A stretch of 51,159 nucleotides of DNA, taken from NCBI GenBank assembly GCA_900552675.1, contig USAI01000005.1, forward strand, positions 1 to 51,159, read 5' to 3'. The translations under genes were made by a program, and so were the position numbers. The stretch is from an uncultured Prevotella sp. (GTDB taxonomy: Bacteria; Bacteroidota; Bacteroidia; Bacteroidales; Bacteroidaceae). Shown here one piece after another: positions 48,099 through 51,159 of the stretch; the stretch's first letter is position 1, and every line of letters starts with the position of its first letter. The notes beneath the pieces are model-generated. The model worked only from the letters and a program-made list of their open reading frames with translations. It was not told where the DNA came from and searched no databases.

Positions 48099-49564
48099 TC
48101 CTCCTGCAGCGGCACAGCAAAGTAAGCCTTCTTGCCCGTAGGATAAATGCCCTGAATGTAGAGCACAGGGTCGCGGCTGGTCGACGCCTCCTTCACCACC
48201 TGTTGCAGCTGGTCAACCGTTTTAATGGGCGTATCGTTCACACGCTGAATAATAAAGCCGCGGCTCATACCCTGATCCTTCAGTCGGCCGTTGCCCACCT
48301 TCGTCACCTCCAGTCCATAGCTAATGTTCAGCTGTCGTTTCGTATCAGCCGTAGCCTCTCTAAAGGTAGCGCCCAAAATGTCGAGGTCGGCCTTCTGCAC
48401 CACCTTCGTGTTGCCCTGCTCGTTTTTCAGCGTCACCGTCTTCGTGTGCTTTTGCTTGTTGCGCATAAACGTCACCGATACCTTATCGCCAGGGCGCTTC
48501 TGCGCCAGCAGCTCCTGCAGTTGGGCCATCTTCGTCACCTCCTTGCCGTTCACCGCCGTTATCACGTCGCCCTCTTTTATGCCAGCCTCCTGGGCCGCAC
48601 TCTCTTCCATAGCCTTAGCCACATAAATGCCCTCCATGGTGCCCAGGTCTACCTCGTTGCCCTTTTCCTTTTGCGCGTCAACATAGGTTTTCACGTCCTG
48701 GCCCTGTATGCCCATCACGGCGCGCTGCACCGTGCCATACTGCTTCAGGTCGGCCACCACCTTGTTCATAATGCTGGTAGGTATGGCAAAGCCATAGCCG
48801 CTGAACGAGCCCGTTTGCGAGTAGAGCATCGCGTTAATGCCTATCAGCTCGCCCCGCGTGTTCACCAGCGCGCCACCCGAGTTGCCAGGGTTTATCGCCG
48901 CATCAGTTTGTATAAACGACTCTACACCGTTTTGATACAGCGAGCGCCCCTTGGCCGACACTATGCCCGCCGTCACCGTGTTAGTAAGGTTAAAAGGGTT
49001 GCCCACGGCCAGCACCCATTCACCCACCTTAATGTTTTCGCTGTCAGCAATAGTGATGGCGGGCAGCTGTTTGCCATCAATCTTTATCAGCGCCAGGTCG
49101 GTAGTCTTGTCAGTGCCAATAATGCGGGCCGAATATTCTTTGTTATCGTTCAGCGTCACCGTCAGCTCGTCGGCGCCCTCCACCACATGGTTGTTCGTAA
49201 CAATATAGCCATCGGCCGAGATGATAACGCCCGAGCCCGAGCCTTGCTGCCGCGGCGTGCGATACTGGCGCTGCTGCTTGCCGCCACCAGGGTTGCCAAA
49301 GAAGCCGAAGGGGTCAGAGAAAAAGTCGCCAAACGGGTCGCTCTGCACCTCCACCGTTTGCACCTTGCTGTTGCGCGTACACAATATGTGCACCACCGAG
49401 GGCAACGACCGCTCGGCAGCCACCGTCAGGTCAACAGGCTGGCCCGCAGCCTGAGCCGATACCGCCGCCGTGCTGGCAGCGTTCACCTTCATAAAGGCGC
49501 CAGCCGAGAAAGCCAGCGCCGTAACGCACATAGCGCCAAAAAGATAGTTCTGATACTGTTTCAT
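48095..49564 (-). CDS. degP: HtrA/DegP-family periplasmic serine protease
   Basis: The start is set at 49564 (M-K-Q-Y-Q-N-Y-L-F), giving 489 residues; a 38-residue extension upstream lacks a signal. The N-terminus is a signal peptide or membrane anchor (about 8-30). The trypsin-like domain has the triad His126 (N-N-H-V-V), Asp156 (T-D-L-A-L) and Ser229 (G-N-S-G-G-A). A Gly/Phe/Gln-rich LA-type loop (about 75-110) precedes it. Two PDZ domains follow, at about 255-345 (E-A-G-I-K-E-G-D-V-I near 315) and about 390-480 (R-G-F-I-I-Q-R-V near 438). Such proteases degrade and chaperone misfolded envelope proteins under stress. The gene converges on rnz and has a -7 element upstream. Confidence 0.96.
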   Translation of the reverse strand: MKQYQNYLFGAMCVTALAFSAGAFMKVNAASTAAVSAQAAGQPVDLTVAAERSLPSVVHILCTRNSKVQTVEVQSDPFGDFFSDPFGFFGNPGGGKQQRQYRTPRQQGSGSGVIISADGYIVTNNHVVEGADELTVTLNDNKEYSARIIGTDKTTDLALIKIDGKQLPAITIADSENIKVGEWVLAVGNPFNLTNTVTAGIVSAKGRSLYQNGVESFIQTDAAINPGNSGGALVNTRGELIGINAMLYSQTGSFSGYGFAIPTSIMNKVVADLKQYGTVQRAVMGIQGQDVKTYVDAQKEKGNEVDLGTMEGIYVAKAMEESAAQEAGIKEGDVITAVNGKEVTKMAQLQELLAQKRPGDKVSVTFMRNKQKHTKTVTLKNEQGNTKVVQKADLDILGATFREATADTKRQLNISYGLEVTKVGNGRLKDQGMSRGFIIQRVNDTPIKTVDQLQQVVKEASTSRDPVLYIQGIYPTGKKAYFAVPLQEE

Positions 49565-49636
49565 ATTCGTTTTTCCTTTCTTTCTTAAGTCTTTTTTTCG
49601 TAGCCCCAGCACCATCGCCAAGGGCCTTTCTGCCTG

Positions 49637-49644
49637 CAAAAATA
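49637..49644 (-). promoter_or_regulatory. Possible promoter -7 element of degP
   Basis: The minus strand reads TATTTTTG followed by CAGGC, matching TAnnTTTG, about 73 nt upstream of the degP start. No TTTG is seen 19 nt further upstream. No envelope-stress ECF promoter could be recognised. Confidence 0.45.
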
Positions 49645-49811
49645 AAAAGCATTTTCTATAACACAGCATCTGCCACACTTTCTTTATCCCATTTTAACAT
49701 TATCATTTTACATATTAACGGCTCTTAAACACACACAATGAATTTTTTACAATTGTTTACTTGAGGGGGAAGGGGGGATTAGTGTAGAGAAATATAAAAG
49801 TGACAAAATAA

Positions 49812-49842
49812 TGTGTTTTATGCGATATTATTATTATCTTTG
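49812..49842 (+). promoter_or_regulatory. Promoter of the 49888-51039 gene
   Basis: TGTG at 49812-49815 (one mismatch to TTTG) and TATCTTTG at 49835-49842 are 19 nt apart, the latter followed by CTT. Transcription would start near 49848, about 40 nt before the start codon. The surrounding 49565-49811 region holds only the degP upstream sequence and no gene. Confidence 0.65.
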
Positions 49843-49887
49843 CTTCGTTGCAAAACGTATAAAACCATATATTATTACTATATTACT

Positions 49888-51039
49888 ATGAAGACTTCAC
49901 AATCAAATCCTATGACTTCGTGGGATGAACTGTTGGCAGCTCTTGACAATGCCTCAATAAATACTTACGATGCCCTTTGGCGAATATATTGGTATCTTAA
50001 GTCGATGATAGGAAAAGAACCTTCGATAAATGTACGTATGCTACTTACTATGTATATGTATATGCGAGAAAAGCAACCGACGGTTCTTAATTCGTTAATG
50101 TTGGGCTTGGCTGTAAAATGTAGTGTCGTATACGGTGATTTTAAATTTGCACGCTTTTTGAAGATATGGGGATATCCTTCGTTGCTTCGAGATGAGGATC
50201 GACAGCCAGGTAAAAATCCTCATGGTAAACCATTTCTTTCATTACAACAGCGTACCGATCGTGCTTTGCAAGTTTATATGTTGCATCATCCTGCCGAGCG
50301 TATCGAACAGACCGAATGGATACGACCCATGTTGGCGGCACGTTTTGTTGTGAAAGAGATAAAGGGGCGCAAGCATACTTTTGTGATACTCGTTGATACA
50401 GAAAATAGATCTTTATTGGCTGATTGTAGACAGTTGCCTTGTCGTATAAATGAAATTCAAGGAAAACTATTTGATGTGTTAATATGCACGTCGACTCTGG
50501 GCGTGGAACGAGTGGATGAGATAGTGTTATCTAATAAACAGCCTGCTGATATATTTCCTCTAGTAACAGGATACGTCAAAGGTTTTGATGAGAAACGCGT
50601 ACAATACCACATATATGATGCTCAGTCGAGACATTTTGTGGCTGAGCGTCCTACCATTCCGTTGACGAATGGATCATATGTGTTGTTTATCCCATTTATT
50701 CCTGTTGACGATAATTTTAAAATGGCTGTTATTCAAGGATGTTTATCAAAAGAAGAGGGACGTTTGTCGTTTGGACAAATGCCTGCAACAGTATTGTTTG
50801 TAAATAAAGAGAAAGGATACTTGAAGTATCGCTTAGATTATTTGCCTGAGGCAACACCAGAAGGGGTTTATACTTTTGAGGGATATGCTGATTTATCAGC
50901 GTTTGAATCGGATACGCCTATTTCAACAGTAAATGTGGGTGATCGTCTTGAACTCACCCTGTTTCTTAAACGTGGGAAGGATGGGGTTAAGCGTAACTTC
51001 GTCCCCCATTATCACCGACTCATTCCCTCTTCGAAATAA
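49888..51039 (+). CDS. Conserved-looking protein of unknown function, AT-rich gene
   Basis: The start is placed at 49888 (M-K-T-S-Q-S-N-P-M-T-S-W), giving 383 residues; the frame extends upstream to 49813 but that part overlaps the promoter. No signal peptide or membrane span is evident, so it is probably cytoplasmic. The N-terminal third is helical and hydrophobic/aromatic (about 15-110). The C-terminal part (about 215-383) is beta-rich, with V-T-G-Y-V-K-G-F near 230, F-I-P-F-I-P near 272 and a second barrel-like stretch near 300-375, possibly OB-like folds. No catalytic motif is seen. The gene is clearly richer in A and T than its neighbours and uses many AT-ending codons. I do not recognise the family. 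Confidence 0.75.
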   Translation: MKTSQSNPMTSWDELLAALDNASINTYDALWRIYWYLKSMIGKEPSINVRMLLTMYMYMREKQPTVLNSLMLGLAVKCSVVYGDFKFARFLKIWGYPSLLRDEDRQPGKNPHGKPFLSLQQRTDRALQVYMLHHPAERIEQTEWIRPMLAARFVVKEIKGRKHTFVILVDTENRSLLADCRQLPCRINEIQGKLFDVLICTSTLGVERVDEIVLSNKQPADIFPLVTGYVKGFDEKRVQYHIYDAQSRHFVAERPTIPLTNGSYVLFIPFIPVDDNFKMAVIQGCLSKEEGRLSFGQMPATVLFVNKEKGYLKYRLDYLPEATPEGVYTFEGYADLSAFESDTPISTVNVGDRLELTLFLKRGKDGVKRNFVPHYHRLIPSSK

Positions 51040-51059
51040 AAAATATAGCGTAGCAGATG

Positions 51060-51090
51060 CTTGTTGAATGAAAAAGTTTTATTACTTTTG
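51060..51090 (+). promoter_or_regulatory. Promoter for a gene beyond the window end
   Basis: CTTG at 51060-51063 and TACTTTTG at 51083-51090, followed by CATG, are 19 nt apart. It probably drives a plus-strand gene starting outside the window; positions 51091-51159 contain no recognisable feature. Confidence 0.6.
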
Positions 51091-51159
51091 CATGTGGTAA
51101 GGCAGTGGCCTGGTTTGTCGCTGGCCCTTTTCTCCCCCTCTCACAGTTTACAGCCAGCC

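Noticed and set aside
48203..49588. Long plus-strand open frame (461 codons) antisense to degP
   Set aside because: It mirrors the degP codons on the other strand, has highly repetitive His/Arg/Leu composition, and no family motif; degP is certain.

Overview
The window is a chromosomal segment of a Bacteroidales bacterium, most likely Prevotella-like (Prevotellaceae). The grounds are: gene starts without Shine-Dalgarno sites; promoters of the Bacteroidetes type (TTTG, about 19 nt, TAnnTTTG); a SusC/SusD locus under an ECF sigma/FecR pair; a fumarate reductase frdCAB operon; and several secreted proteins ending in the short tail Y-x-L-x-G-x-R-V ... G-K-K-V-V-K that is common in Prevotella exoproteins. 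The species cannot be named from the sequence alone.

Layout. (1) 0.1-5.8 kb, all minus strand: mnmG-apt-uvrC-dtd-mazG-like, a housekeeping cluster for tRNA modification, purine salvage, DNA repair and proofreading. A near-perfect parS-type palindrome lies between apt and uvrC. (2) 6.0-9.5 kb: frdCAB with a promoter and a strong intrinsic terminator. (3) 9.8-21.9 kb: secreted esterase, porin, MATE transporter, DEAD-box helicase, a secreted beta-rich protein, flavodiiron protein, PfkB sugar kinase and M16 peptidase. (4) 22.2-39.9 kb, all plus strand: a polysaccharide-utilization-type locus with a secreted EEP phosphodiesterase, GH97, ECF sigma, FecR, SusC with an STN domain, SusD, a small surface lipoprotein, a beta-helix protein, an EEP plus beta-helix fusion, and an SGNH-like/GLUG protein. 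(5) 40.2-51 kb: valS, a Cu-type P1B ATPase apparently lacking its nucleotide-binding domain, mazG, a lipoprotein, ribonuclease Z, an HtrA/DegP protease and an AT-rich gene of unknown function.

How region 4 may work: SusC would receive substrate through SusD, and its N-terminal STN domain would signal to FecR, which would free the ECF sigma factor. The flanking enzymes (retaining-type GH97, two EEP-fold enzymes, an SGNH-like enzyme, beta-helix proteins) would trim the ligand outside the cytoplasm. The substrate cannot be read from sequence; the enzymes hint at an alpha-linked glycan with phosphate or ester substituents.

The most unusual content lies between genes. Many gene ends carry short tandem repeats of 7-10 bp, with a different unit at different places (nonamer, decamer, octamer and heptamer families), often folded into long inverted repeats. 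Two dispersed palindromic element families (about 160 bp, and 73-129 bp) occur twice each. No tRNA, rRNA, CRISPR array, transposase or prophage gene was recognised.
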